A stretch of 64,000 nucleotides of DNA from Phascolarctos cinereus. Its lineage: Eukaryota; Chordata; Mammalia; Diprotodontia; Phascolarctidae. A program made the position numbers and the translations under genes. The notes under the pieces are model-generated. The model was given only the letters and a program-made list of their open reading frames with translations, had not been told where the DNA came from and made no database searches. This document shows, in pieces, positions 10,288 to 22,105 of this stretch; position 1 is the first letter of the stretch; each line of letters opens with the position of its first letter. Where the stretch lies: the NCBI RefSeq assembly GCF_002099425.1, contig NW_018343990.1, positions 310,001 through 374,000 of the forward strand, written 5' to 3'.

Positions 10288-10548
10288 AGTACAGCATCAT
10301 CATCATTATCATTACAACAATAACAATAACACCACACTTCTATGGCACAGTTATGTTTACAAAGCATTTTCCTTACAATCATCTTGTGAAGTAGGAAAGG
10401 CAATTGTCATTATCCAAATTCTACAAAGCAGGAAGCAAAGGCTAAAAGAAGGCTAAAATTAACCCACAGTCACACAAAGTCAGAATTTAAACCTAGTACT
10501 TTTAACTCCAAACCCAGAGCTTTTTCTACATTACTGCTGCCTCATAAA
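10288..10548 (-). mobile_element. MIR SINE
   Basis: It begins with CAT/ATT-rich sequence, then 'aaagcattttccttacaatc', 'cacagtcacacaaagtcag' and the head 'cattactgctgcctc' in antisense. Confidence 0.75.
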
Positions 10549-10840
10549 ATCTTGCCTTTGGGTTCAGCACCAGCTTTTCACAGAAATGGATAAAATCTGG
10601 TCATCAAAGCAGACACCATTTCTACATGCTTTCCTGTGGTCTCTTAAAAGTATCCAGAAACTTCTCAGAGGCTTAGGAATCCACCTATATCACTTACATT
10701 GAGGGAGAGGGTATATTCTGCTCCTAATTCAAAGGAGAATTTCCAGAATTTTTTCTAGTGGATTCCAAGAAGCAGCAAGTAGGCATTTGCCACTTCTTGA
10801 AAAACAGAATCCTGATTGATAATTGGCAAAAGGTAGGAGC

Positions 10841-11029
10841 TTACTAAGCTGTGTGACCTTGGGCAAGTCACTTAACCCTATTTGCCTCAGTTTCCTCATC
10901 TGTAAAATGAGCTGGAGAAGGGAATGGCAAAGCACTCCAGTATCTTTGCCAGGAAAACTCCAAATGGGGTCACAAAGAGTCAGACACAACTGAAACAAGT
11001 GAATAACAACAATAACAACCACAACAACA
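10841..11029 (+). mobile_element. Mar1-type SINE, 5'-truncated
   Basis: CORE ('gtgtgaccttgggcaagtca', 'tcctcatctgtaaaatgag') followed by the RTE-related tail 'ggggtcacaaagagtcagac' and a CAA-rich end. The tRNA-related head is absent. Confidence 0.9.
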
Positions 11030-11240
11030 GAAGCAGGATAGCATAGTCAGTAGAGAACCAGTTTCTGAGTCAGGATCACCTCGGTTCAAGGCCTACCACT
11101 GACATTCTGGCTATGTGACTCTGGGCTAATCACTTGGACTTTCAGTGCTCCCCAGTAACTCTTTAAGAGTTAACTTGGAGAACAGGTGCCAATCTGCTTT
11201 GACAGAGGGAACTTTATAAACCAGTAAAATCACAAGTCTG
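11030..11240 (+). mobile_element. MIR-related SINE with a distinct tail
   Basis: A tRNA-like head ('gatagcatagtcagtagaga', 'ggttcaaggcctacc') is followed by 'gtgactctgggctaatcac', then a tail unlike ordinary MIR: 'gtgccaatctgctttgac' and 'aaaatcacaagtctg'. The same tail appears in antisense at 23668-23905, so this is a separate CORE-SINE family. Confidence 0.7.
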
Positions 11241-11273
11241 AATACACACACATACATACATACATACATATAT

Positions 11274-11350
<77 letters not shown>
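11241..11350. repeat. (TACA)n-(AG)n-(TG)n compound microsatellite
   Basis: Three consecutive tracts lie end to end: CA/TACA units to about 11270, AG to about 11312, then TG to about 11349. The minus-strand open frames here are only His-Thr and Ser-Leu repeats. Confidence 0.95.
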
Positions 11351-12170
11351 TGGAAAAAGGAAGCAAGTGAACAAATAGCCCATCCACTACCACACCAAGA
11401 AATTTGGAGCTCAAGGGCAACAGAGACAGGGAGAATAAAGAACATGACCTGACAAGGTTAGGCAGGGTCCTGCAGAGCAAAGTTAAGGCAGTCAAAGAAT
11501 GATTAAATGAGCAGATGCCCAGAGCTTGTAGGCGGAAGTGCTACTTCTGGGAAATGATCCAAAGGTTAAAGTTTAGCTATTTTGGAAATTGGCCATCTGC
11601 CAAGGAAATACAGGCCCACCTAACTCGGGACAAAACTGTCAGCAAAGTGGGGCAGGAGGGGGCAAGAACAGAGGGGAACACTCAATGTCATCATCTGTTC
11701 TCCTAAGAGGAGCTGGATACAGGGATTCAGAAATATGAATGTTAAATAGGTACAATGAGTAATTATCACTTAGCATAATTCAATGTGTTATGGGAATTTT
11801 ATATTTTAGCACTGAAACATAAAGAATACTTCTTCTATCTAATGTGCATTCACATTATACACATTTCTCAGAGTAGCAGGTTGGCCTACCAACCCTGCAC
11901 AGACCTGCAACAACCATTTCTCTACTACCCTCTGACCCAATAGGGTTCTCATAAGTCCAGCTTTCACCCAATTTATACCTCTGGTCTACATGACTTGGTA
12001 ATTCCATTCCAGCTCTAGATTTGTGATTCTACAACTCTCTACCTGTAGCTCTTCTGCAATATCCCATAACAAACCCCCAACTTAGATCCTGGAATCAAAT
12101 GAGACAGAAGCAACAATACCAGAACATCACTCCCCATCAGTGGGAAGGGAGGAGGGGAATGGGGAAGAGG
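11351..12170. other. Unassigned spacer
   Basis: No family recognised. A 63-aa frame at 11515-11706 has mixed composition but no motif I know and no gene context. Confidence 0.45.
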
Positions 12171-12171
12171 A

Positions 12172-12422
12172 ACAAGCATTTGTTACCTACTATGCACCAG
12201 ACATTAGACTGAGAGCTTTACAAATATCTCATTTGATCCTCATAATAAGCTTGTGAAGTGCTGCTGTTATACTTATTTTACAGATGAGGGAACTGGGACA
12301 GGCAGAAGTCAAATGACTTGCCAAGGGTTGGACAACTAGGATGTGAGGACAAATCTGAACTCGGGTCTTCCTGACGGCAGGTCCAGCACTCTATCTGCTG
12401 TGCCACCATGCTGTCTCAAGAA
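12172..12422 (-). mobile_element. MIR SINE, near full length
   Basis: Antisense MIR from the L2-like 3' end ('tacctactatgcaccagac', 'tctcatttgatcctcat') through 'ttttacagatgagggaactg' to the head 'tgctgtgccaccatgctg'. Confidence 0.85.
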
Positions 12423-12612
12423 GGTGTAGGATAAAGAACCATATTTGGAGTCAGAAGGCATGAACTTCCATACTGGCTGTGCTCCCTATAGAATCTGCAG
12501 CCTTCAGCTCTGAGTCTTAGCTTCCTCGTCCATAAAGTGATAAGGCTGTAATCTAAGACTCAGAGAATAACTGAAAATATTTACCTTCCTCACTGAATTG
12601 CAGGAGGACTAG
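12423..12612 (+). mobile_element. MIR SINE
   Basis: Head 'atttggagtcagaaggcatg', then degraded 'tactggctgtgctccc', 'agcttcctcgtccataaag' and 'tttaccttcctcactg'. It is the sense counterpart of the immediately preceding antisense MIR. Confidence 0.55.
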
Positions 12613-13334
12613 GGTTATGGAATAACATTTGTACTATCAAACATAGTTGATAGGTTTTAATAAATTTATTTCCCCCACCCTCACCTCACTTCCTTATTAT
12701 ATCTTTGTAACAAGTGGCAACTCACTGGATAGGGTGGAGAAAGACTATATTTAGTCATTAATTTTATATAAAAAATAAGCATCGAGAAAAAATAAGATTT
12801 TTGCAAATGAGGTATTTGTATAAGATCATTTCTAAAGTCTTTCCTAACTAAAAATCGTAATTCTAGTGTTTAGGAGAAATGATATATTAAATAAAATCAT
12901 ATGAAGATTCTGGGTCAGGAAATAGGCAGTCTGGACCCAGAGTGACTGATTAAGTGACAGGATTAAGTAAAGAAAGAGACACCATCAGGGAAGTTGCAGA
13001 AGTTTAAGGAACTTTCCTCCAGACTATTGATCTTCTCTGGCCCACATCACCCTTGCTGATTTTGACTTCCTGGATTCCTGACCTCATCCTGGTTTGCTAG
13101 GTCTGCTTTACCTTGGATTCTAAACCTCTTATTTTCTACTTTAGCCAAGTAATTTGATCCTAGTTGCTAAGTGTCTCCTTTTCTTAATGGATTGATTTTA
13201 GCATTTTTTGTTTTATGCTTTATCTTACTGCAATTAAGCCAATGGTTAAATGAAAGGGCAATTTTTCCTTCCTGACATCTTAAAGCCAAATTAAGAATCA
13301 AGATATTGTTTTATGACTTAAACCTCAGTCTTGC
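12613..13334. other. Unassigned spacer
   Basis: No gene or known repeat recognised. No open frame of 60 codons or more lies wholly within it. Confidence 0.4.
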
Positions 13335-13382
13335 CATCTGGCCTCTGAGGTCCATTCCAGCTCGAAGTCTATAATCTGATAA
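13335..13382 (+). mobile_element. MIR 3'-end fragment
   Basis: 'gaggtccattccagctcga', followed by 'agtctataatctgata', is the sense MIR 3' terminus. Confidence 0.5.
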
Positions 13383-13387
13383 TCTCA

Positions 13388-13567
13388 CATATATATATAT
13401 ATATATACACACATACATACACATATATACATACATACACACATATATATACACACACATGCATACACATATATATACATACACACATACCTATATATGT
13501 ACATGTATGTATATGTGTATATGTATACACATATATACGTGTGTGTGTGTATATATATATGTATAAT
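13388..13567. repeat. TA/CA-rich microsatellite
   Basis: A 180-bp mix of TA, TACA, CACA and TG units. It produces Tyr/Ile/Cys-rich pseudo-frames on the minus strand. Confidence 0.95.
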
Positions 13568-13570
13568 GTA

Positions 13571-13830
13571 CATCTAGGTGGCACAGTGGATAGAGAGCCA
13601 GAATTGGAGTCAAAAAGACTTACCTTCTCAACTTGAAATCTGGCTTCAGACACTTACTAGCTATGTGACCTTGAGCAAGTCACTTAACCTTGTTTGTCTC
13701 AGTTTCCTTACCTGTAAAATGAGCTTAAAAAGGGAATGACAAATCACTCTAGTATATTTGCCAAAAAAAAAAACTCCAAATGGGGTCACAAATAGTTGAA
13801 CACAACTGAAAAATGAGTGAACAACAAATA
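13571..13830 (+). mobile_element. Mar1-type SINE, full length
   Basis: All three modules are present: tRNA-like head ('taggtggcacagtggataga'), CORE ('gctatgtgaccttgagcaag') and BovB/RTE tail ('ggggtcacaaatagttgaac'), ending in 'gaacaacaaat'. It sits at the edge of the preceding microsatellite. Confidence 0.93.
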
Positions 13831-14261
13831 TGTGTATAACCAAATAAACTTACCACTCACAGACAAAAACAGCTAGTTCTTAAATATCAAATATATCAAC
13901 AGTCTGATTTCTTTATGAGAAGAATCTGAATTTTATAGAAGTATGTGTTCCTATAATCTAACTTCTGTGTCTCCAATACCAACCAGCCACAATAGAAGAG
14001 AACTGAACTCTAATATATATGGTAGGATTGCTTCAGCCCAAGGTTGTAGAAAACAGACACTAGTTTGTAGCTACAAGGAAGCTATAGGAGAGTAGGTCAA
14101 AGAATAGTAGGAAAAAACAGTATTCGCAGAATGCAAGTGTGAAAGACAATTCAAAGACCCTGGCCTAGATAAAGGATGGGGATAGAGAATGGACATGGGA
14201 TTCCATGGACATGGAGACTCCTAATGCAGCTCCTTTGCAACTTGTAATCTTAGAGAATAAC
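13831..14261. other. Unassigned spacer
   Basis: No gene or repeat recognised. Confidence 0.4.
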
Positions 14262-14392
14262 TAAAAGCACTGAAAGATAAAGTACCTCGCCTGGGATCAC
14301 ACCAAAAGTGTGTTTCAGAGTTGGGGCTTGATTCAAATCTTCTTGGATCAGAAGTCTGCTCCCCATCCTCTATACCACACTATCTCAGTTCA
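14262..14392 (-). mobile_element. MIR SINE fragment
   Basis: 'gcctgggatcacaccaaaag', 'gattcaaatcttcttgg' and 'ataccacactatctca' are antisense MIR head features. Confidence 0.55.
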
Positions 14393-16560
14393 GTTTAATT
14401 ATAGGAGATATTCATCACTGAATGTTGATTTAAATTATCCCTGTGAAAATGAAGCCATCATACATGAATTTGTTTCAAAAATCAAATAAACTGCCACCCA
14501 AATCCCACCTTCTGAAAATTGTTCTTACATTATTCTAGACTCACTTTTGAAAATACAGACATTGATTTTTAAAATCCTGCTCCCTTTTCCACACCTAGCT
14601 AGTCCTTGATCAACCTAATCATCATTCTGCAGGCACGTCGAAACTAGTTCTTATTCTTCTCCTTCACTGTAAGCAATCCCACAAATGCTCTGATGTAAGG
14701 AATGTGATTTTGCTGATAGATGTACTTATAAATTCACTAAACAGGAGCCTGCATGATACAGGCATACCCACACCCAACCAAGGAAATACTGCATTAGGCA
14801 AAACAACATTAGAGAAGCCAGTTAGCTCCGTCAAAACAATGTTATAAATGGGTAATTGGTCAAACAATGTTACACCAGGCTTCATAGTAGAATTTGATCA
14901 TAATGCAGTAATGATGTTATTGGAAGGGGCAGTGCTCTACAAGTATACCAATATGGTGTAGAGCTCTTAGCCAGGAAACCAGAATCTACCAATGTATCCC
15001 ATGGTTTTACCTGTCAACTGACCTGTCAGTCTGTTTCTGCTGCTATGAATCCCTCTCCAAGACCTACCCATCAGGGAGGAAGGTGCAGCCAACAACAGAG
15101 CTGACCCCTTCTAAGGACTTCACCATTACTGCCCTTCTTTCCCTTTGCTACTCATCCTAATCCTAGCACTCATGCATCTCCCTGTAAAGATTTAAAAGCC
15201 TTGTGGCAAATACCAAGTTATCCCCTCTCACAAAACTCTTCTAGCTTATGGTTGTAGATTTATATCTTTTTTAACATTTCACCTGGTACCCATCCTACAC
15301 TAGGCCAAGATTTCAGAGCAAGGAGGTATTGAGATTGTTGGTGTATTCTAGGATCATAAATTAAGAGCTCAATTGTACCATTGAGGCCTTCTAGTTCAAA
15401 CCATTTCTTTTTCAGTGTTCTTTCAGAATAGTGTTGCACTAGTGCTAGTTTTGAAGACAGCTTAAAGACGTTTTAAACTCCAGTTTAATTATAACTTTCC
15501 AATTTTTGATAAAGATACAACACCTTCTATGCAACCAAAAGTGAATGGCATTATCACTGGCTCCCCTAAAATTGTGGTTCATTGATTAGCGTTTTTTTCA
15601 AAGTCAAAGGTTTGGGTTTCCCTTTTCATTTAATAGGGTTGGGAAAGAACTGGGAAAGAGAGAAAACAAACACTGAAAAAAAATACTTTAAAAGAGTACC
15701 TTGTGATAAACTTAATAAAAAATGCCAATTATATTTAATTTCCCAGCTCCTTTAATCATCCCAATATTTCCCCTGAAACAAAAAAAAAAAAACAACTTCT
15801 TTTTAACACCAATATCCTTCCAATTCCAAAGTTAAGACTCTTGGTCATGGACTACTACAGACTCTGAATAAAAATTAAGAATCACCCAAAGGAAAACAGA
15901 AAGCTCAGAGGTTCTTAACTCCTTAACCCAAAAGAGTGCTTAATGCTCAGAATAAATAATGTGCTTTGTGGCAGGATAAGTGAATTTAGTCCAAGGGGCC
16001 TGTCAGCATCTCTAACCAAATTTCATAAAGTGCTATATACCATCAAAATACAGGGCCAACTCGAGTAGTTCTGCTTAGTTAGGAGGAAATTATGGTCGAC
16101 TGGGGACCATCCACTACATGGCATGACATGGGAAAATATCTTGTCCTCAGAATTTCATGTACTCGGTACACCTTAGACGTCCTTTTGGAAACACAGCCAA
16201 CTTGTAACAATCAGCAATCTTGGTCAGCTGGGGGATAAATTTAAACTACTTTTTAAAAAATTTGATTTGTCTAGGAATGAAGAATACTTCGCTGACTTAC
16301 ACTTCCGAGTCCATAAATTTCAATCAATGTAGCATTGTCAATTGATGGTTTTCTTGGCACTTATTCAGTCTATAATGGAACATAGATGAAGATAAAGATT
16401 CTAAAATTAGAAAGATACAAATGTTCCACCTTCCAGAGGACTGACGTGAAAGTTGCACAAGACCGAGAACATCCTTGCAAGCTCCTCATGGCACTTCAAA
16501 TCCAGGGCCATGAAGGGAAAGGTGTCAGCCTGGGAAGAGTCATATTTCAGAATAGCAGTA
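14393..16560. other. Unassigned spacer, 2.2 kb, with one MIR scrap
   Basis: Mostly unrecognised sequence. 'ctaggatcataaattaagag' near 15348 is an antisense MIR 3' fragment (to about 15402). An A-run lies near 15779. No coding signal seen. Confidence 0.45.
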
Positions 16561-16561
16561 T

Positions 16562-16812
16562 TGGGAAACAGACAAAACACTGGGTATGGAATTAGAAGAT
16601 TGATGTTCCAACGCCAACCCTATAATGTGGTAGAAATAAAGTCATCTTTCCAGGGTCATACAGCTTAGGTAAAATCATTTAACCTCTCTGAGATTCAGTT
16701 TCCTTATGCGGAAAATGGGAGTAAAAATAATTAGACTACCCACTTTTCCAGGTTGTGTGAATAAAGTGCTTTTGAAAGTCCCACATCAATGTGAACTATT
16801 ACTGTTATTCTT
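16562..16812 (+). mobile_element. MIR SINE
   Basis: Sense MIR: 'aaaatcatttaacctctctg', 'agtttccttatgcggaaaat', 'ataaagtgcttttgaaag' and a 3' end 'gtgaactattactgttatt'. A short extra block interrupts the head region. Confidence 0.7.
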
Positions 16813-17221
16813 TCTCTGATAGAAAGCAACAATGATGAAGAGAATTATAAGTGATAGAAAATCTGAAAATCATTTCTGTTTGGCAGATGAATGCATTACA
16901 TTTGTTTTCAGCAGATTTATACTTCTAATTTTTTTTTTGCTTAAGGAAATATTAAAACTAGTTGCATTTCGTGAGCACAAGCCAAATGTCAGTGAAAGGA
17001 GAAAGGAATAGGCCAGCAATATACACTGCAGCTAGAAAGAAACAAATTACAACTTAATATTTGCTACAGATACTCCACAAAGTAAATAAGTAAAAGTTGG
17101 CTCCATTGAGCAATTGGATGCTCTGTTATCTTCAGTAGAATGGCCATGAACTTGTCTTGAACTCACTATGATCTAGTTAGGAATGGTCTCTACATTCTCT
17201 CCATCAATTTCATTTTTATAC

Positions 17222-17346
17222 TAATCATTTGACAATTATTCATCAAGCACTTACTATGTGCCAGGCACTGAGTTAAACTCTTGAGAATATAAATGCAAAT
17301 ACTGAAAGAATTCCTGTTTTCAAAGAGTTTGTAGTAATATTCCACA
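17222..17346 (-). mobile_element. L2 LINE 3' end
   Basis: 'catcaagcacttactatgtg' and 'ccaggcactgagttaaac' are the antisense L2 3' end. Confidence 0.75.
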
Positions 17347-17685
17347 AAATTCCTAAAACTAGCATCTTCCCATGGTATGGAGGTGACCCCAAACTCTAGA
17401 AGGCTCTGCTAACAGAAGACAAGTTCTGGAAGGTTCTACCATGCTGGAAGGGCTTGAATATGGGACACAGTATCTGTTGCCCATGAAACAGCCTAGCTAA
17501 GTTCAAAGATGCTACTCACCAGTTGGCCAAGAATATGATTAATTTTTCAATCCCAGTGGACCTTAGAGACAATTTAATAAGTTGTAAAAAAGATGCTACC
17601 AGCATGAATACTGGGAATACCAACATCAGCCAAATCACAGCTCTCTTGAGCACTAAAGTATCTTGTTAAAACCAATATGAAAAGA

Positions 17686-17813
17686 GTGGACAAAGCACTG
17701 GCCCTAGAATCAGGAGGACCCAAGTTCAAATCTGACCTCAGACACTTAACACTTAATAGCTGTGTGACTCTCCCTTCAATTGCCTTGCCAAAAAAAAAAA
17801 AGAAAAAGAAAAG
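17686..17813 (+). mobile_element. WSINE-like SINE with A-tail
   Basis: Head plus CORE only: 'aatcaggaggacccaagttc', 'tgacctcagacacttaacac', 'cttcaattgccttgcc', then a tail of A with a few G (17790-17813). The absence of an RTE tail and the A-tail point to L1-type mobilisation rather than BovB. Confidence 0.85.
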
Positions 17814-18111
17814 ATGTTCTTAATCCAGGAGCCCTATTACTATATGACCTTAGAGAATTGTAAATATAGGCAAAAGCCAAACTAGGCCTCGGACATTATT
17901 TGGAACCAGAAATATTGGGATCTCAAGCAAAGATCTGATAATTTCACTAACATGATAGATACAAGACTGAATACTAAAAGTTTCAGGTTCTCAGGCACTA
18001 TGGTATGTAAATCTATGTATATCTATTCCCTCATGGCCCTGCTCTGCATTATTGTGATTTTGAGAATCAAAGAGCCCTTCTCAGGCCACTATCCCCATTT
18101 ATGTTGTCTCC

Positions 18112-18195
18112 CCAGTTAGGGGGTAAATTCTTTGAGGGTAACTTTGCTTTTTTATGTATATCCCTGGTGCTTAGCCTAGTGCTTGGAACATTAAA
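18112..18195 (+). mobile_element. L2 LINE 3' end
   Basis: 'gtaaattctttgagggtaac' and 'tatatccctggtgcttagc' match the sense L2 3' UTR. Confidence 0.65.
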
Positions 18196-18283
18196 AAAAA
18201 ATTCCTTCCTTGTTATAGAGAGTATGTTCCACACATGGGCTATCTTCTATGTAGGCTTCATCCTCTACCATCTTGGGCTATAA

Positions 18284-18526
18284 TTATTGTTATTGTTCAG
18301 TCTTTTCAGGCAAGTCCAACTCTTGGTGACTCCCTTTGGGATTTTCTTGGCAAAGATACTGGAATGGTTTGTCATTTCCTTCCCCAGCTCATTTTACAAA
18401 TGAGGAAACTGAGGCAAATACAGTTAGGTGACTTGTCCAGGGTCACATAGCTAATAAACGTCTGAGGCTAGATTTGAACTTAGGAAGATGAATCTTCCTG
18501 GCTTCAGGCCTGGCACTCTATCATCA
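18284..18526 (-). mobile_element. Mar1-type SINE
   Basis: Antisense: a TTG-rich end, 'ggattttcttggcaaagata', 'ctcattttacaaatgagg', 'gtccagggtcacatagcta', ending at 'ggcactctatc' just short of the complete head. Confidence 0.92.
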
Positions 18527-18534
18527 CCTAATGC

Positions 18535-20285
18535 ATAAATGAGAATTCTGCCCACTCCCTGCAAATCTAGACCTATGATTTGAGCTCCTTGCCACTATAT
18601 CCAGTACCCTCATATTTAAAGAGAAAACCCTCAAAACCACTGTCATTACAGGACTGGAAGATAAAGAATTCCAAGCAACTTACCCAGATCAATGGTTAAC
18701 AATTTTATACCTTTAGTGTTCAGATTCACCATCTCCAGACTAAAAATCTTCTCCTTCCTTTTACTACCAAATTCTAGAAAGTATAGTCTGTACTCATTGA
18801 CTCCACTTCCAAAAATTTCTAAGCAAATCCATTGTTTGGAACTCAGATTATATTTTCACATGGAAATAATATTATGTGTCAGATGTGACGTGTGGTGGTT
18901 AGGTTTCCAAGCAGAAATGACAGTTGCTGGTTAGGTTCCCAGGCTAGCCCACAAAAATCTGCTAAATCTGTAACATAGCTGAGCTATAACACATTTGCAA
19001 TAAAATTTAGTAAAAAAACAGCACTCTTACAATAGGAGTCATTAGGAACCAAAAAAAAAAAAGGAAAATGAATGAAAAATAATTTTTCATCTCTCTTAAA
19101 TGCTGCTGCTTTAGAAAATGCCAACTGAATTACAAGAGAATGCGGAGGTAGATGAAATCTTTTGTGGAGATGTTAAGAGAAGATGAAGGCGTTGGAGGCT
19201 GATTTCAATGATTTTATATTACTATATGTCTAATTTAACTTCAAAAAGTCTTTCTGCTCCCTTCATACAAGCATGTCATTACCACAACTTCTATGCTCAC
19301 GAGCTATGATTAGGGACAGGTTTTGACTCACAAATAGAATGGAGAGTAGAAGGACAAGGAAAGACAGAAGGGCAGAGGGAGAAATAGAGAGAGACAGACA
19401 GACAGACAAAGACAGAGAGAGAGGGACAGAGAGACAGACACAGAGAGAGAGAGAGACTCTTGAGAATACACAATAGAAGAAAGGAAACATGAAAGGGGGA
19501 AAGAAAGAAATGTATACATGCGTATATCAGATAGAATACCTGTGGTAGAATTCAATCACATAGGAGCCAAAGAAGAGGAGTAGACATAATATGTAGGTCA
19601 GAAGTAAATGGAAATGATGGGGAAGGACTGTTGGGAGTGAGAACAAATGCAAACAGTTCCAAACTGGAAAAAGGGAGTCATTCAATGAAACTTACGTGGA
19701 TGCATAAAACCAACTTCTGTGTGCTTAGATGAAATTTTGTTGGGAGAAGGGGCAGTCTGTCACCCAAAGAACCTAGTACGTGCCCCAAACAATGATCACC
19801 TGCTAAATCTTCAGGAAGAAAGAGAAGCTTAAAATAAAAATAAGAGCCTGCTAAAATGATTTTTTGTTGGAAGCAAGAGAGATAACAATGGGATAGTACC
19901 ACTGCTTGATTAGCTAAATTGACAATAGTGGACAACAAAGTGAGAACTTAACTACTTAACTTTTAAAGATGGTATCAGCAAGCTAATAGAAAGCCACATG
20001 GCACTAGAACAGTGGGATAGAGCATGGCTGCCTATTTTTTTGTATGACCTGAGAGCTAAGAATGGTTTTAATCCATTTAAATAAAACTTTATTTTTGAAA
20101 TTATATTTTAAAATGTAAGAAGTATTCTTAGCATACAAAAACAGATGGTAGGCCAGGTTGTAGTATGCTTACTCCTGGGATAGAAGACCATGAAGTCAAA
20201 ATAGCACTTTTCAAAAACTGATGCCCTATGGCAAAACCCTGAGTGATCTATCCTGGTTATAACCCTAAAATACTGTCCTATGTTG
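18535..20285. other. Unassigned spacer with a GA-rich tract
   Basis: The only identified element is the purine tract at 19360-19458 (AGAC, GA and GGGA units). The two 75-aa minus-strand frames across it are Ser/Leu repeats. Nothing else recognised. Confidence 0.5.
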
Positions 20286-21352
20286 AAAAATAGGAATAGG
20301 ATGAAATCTGAAAACTATAAGCCAGTGAGCCTAATGTCAATGCCCAAGAAAATCCTAGAACATGTCATTAAAGTATTGAATTGTGAGTGTTAATATTCAG
20401 GTGCTTATGAGTATTTAAAAAAGGAGGTGGCTATCACCAAAAGTCAGCCTGGCTTTACCAGAAAGAAGACATGCCAGAATAATTTCATTTAATTTTTTCA
20501 CAGGGCTACTTCTAATAAAAATATTTTAAAATTGCTTATATTTATATAATATTTAAGTTGGAGGAATATCAAAGCATTTGTAAAGTAATTTATATATATT
20601 ATTTCAATAGATCTAGATCAGGAAAATAGCTTAGACACGGTATATCTGGATTTCAATGCAATATTTCACAAAATGTCTAATGTTATCCTTATGGGCAAAA
20701 TGGAAATGTGGGCTAGATAAGTGCTAAGGAGATTTAGAACTGATTAGCTAACAAGGTCCAAGAAATTAATATGTTGATTTCTAACTTGGAGGGAAGCATC
20801 TAGTAGAGTGTCTCAGACAGGTGTCTCTTTGTCCTAGTGCTTGTCAGTATCTTCATGAATTGCACGAATGAAGACATAGATGGTGTGTTTCTCAATCTGC
20901 AGGTGACTTAACATTGGGAGGGATAACTATTACACTAGATGAGTAAGTCAGGATCCTGGATAGAATAGAAGGATGGGCTAAATCTGATAAAACAGAATTT
21001 AATAGTCTTGATAGGCAAGAACATTGGGCTGAATCCAATAAGATAAAATTTAATAGAGATAAATGTAAAGTCTAATTCTGTGTTCAAAGAAATAAAATTC
21101 ACAAGTACCAGATAAGGAAGGCTTGATCAGACAACTGCTTGTCTGAAAAAGATCTAGGGGACTGTAAGTTCTATAGCAGTCAATAGTCTCATAATGGTAT
21201 CCAAGTAAGGCAATCCAATCTTAGAGTGTATGAAGTCAAGTATAGCGACCACAACTAGAGAGATAACAGAACCATGGCCCTAGTCAGACCACGCATGAAA
21301 TGTGTTCTGATTGGTGACTGCATTTTTGAAAGATTCTTACAAGCTAGAGAGC

Positions 21353-21520
21353 ATCTAGAGCAGGGGTTCTTAACCCTTTTCAAGTCATAGAGCCCTTTGG
21401 CATTCTGGTGAAGCCTATGACCCCTTCTCAGCATAATGGTATTAAATACATAAAATAAATTCACAGAATTACAAAGGAAACCAATTTATGCATTTTATAT
21501 ACACACATATTTATATATAT

Positions 21521-21553
<33 letters not shown>

Positions 21554-21563
21554 TATATGTATA

Positions 21564-21622
<59 letters not shown>

Positions 21623-21684
21623 GTATGTATATAAAATTTTAAACCAGTTGACAAAACCCTAGGTTAGAAACTACTAATCTAGAA
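21353..21684. mobile_element. hAT non-autonomous element inside the CR1/L3 copy
   Basis: The body is 21361-21676 (316 bp). The left end 'caggggttcttaaccc' is mirrored by a right end whose reverse complement reads 'tagtagtttctaacctag'. Flanking 8-mers atctagag (21353-21360) and atctagaa (21677-21684) differ by one base, as for hAT. Removing the body restores the CR1 sequence across the junction. The centre has been replaced or expanded by a TA/CA microsatellite (21495-21632). Confidence 0.82.
21495..21632. repeat. TA/CA/TG compound microsatellite
   Basis: CA, TATG, TG, TA and TATG runs, wholly inside the hAT element. Confidence 0.95.
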
Positions 21685-22105
21685 AAAGCAAACAAGGCAG
21701 GGAAGAACCTCAAGCTGCCATAAGAGGATTAACTGAAGGAACCAGGGATGTTTGACCTGCAGAAGAGTACTTAAAAGGGCATGATGATTGCTTTCAAGGA
21801 TTTGAAGAAGGATTAGGTTTGTTTTGCTTGACCTCATAGAAGAACTAGGTGCAATGGGTGGAAATAAGAGAGAAGAAAAGTTAGACTTTGTTATGTGGGG
21901 GAAAAAAAACACTTCCTAACAATTAGCTTGTTCCAAAACTGCAATAGTCTGCATCATCAAGTAGTAGGTTCCCTACTTCAGGAGGTTTTCAAGCAAAAGC
22001 TAGACAATCATTTACCAAAGATGTTGTAGATGGGTTGGTTTCCTACTCGGGAACTAGTGAGACACTTTCAGGGTCCCTTTCAACTCAGATATTATGAAAA
22101 GAAAC

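Larger units (their letters stand above)
20300..22100 (+). mobile_element. CR1/L3 LINE, RT domain to 3' end
   Basis: Sense CR1/L3 is traceable over about 1.8 kb. It starts near a PVSLMSMPKKILEHVIK-like block (20330), then 'tatatctggatttcaatg' (RT motif region, about 20641) and 'acattgggctgaatcc' with 'taatagagataaatgtaaag' (about 21021-21070). The 3' region is at 21690-22100 ('ggatgtttgacctgcagaag', 'cttcctaacaattagc', 'caggaggttttcaagcaaaa'). It is heavily decayed with no long frame. Two inserts split it: a roughly 95-bp AT-rich MIR/L2-like scrap near 20515-20608 and the hAT element at 21361-21676. Confidence 0.88.

Noticed and set aside
13571-13640. tRNA-like heads of SINEs as tRNA genes
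   Set aside because: Box A/B-like motifs are present, but the cloverleaf is not maintained and the heads run straight into CORE sequence.
13369-13653. Tyr/Ile/Cys-rich frames of 62-94 codons
   Set aside because: They are translations of a TA/CA microsatellite.
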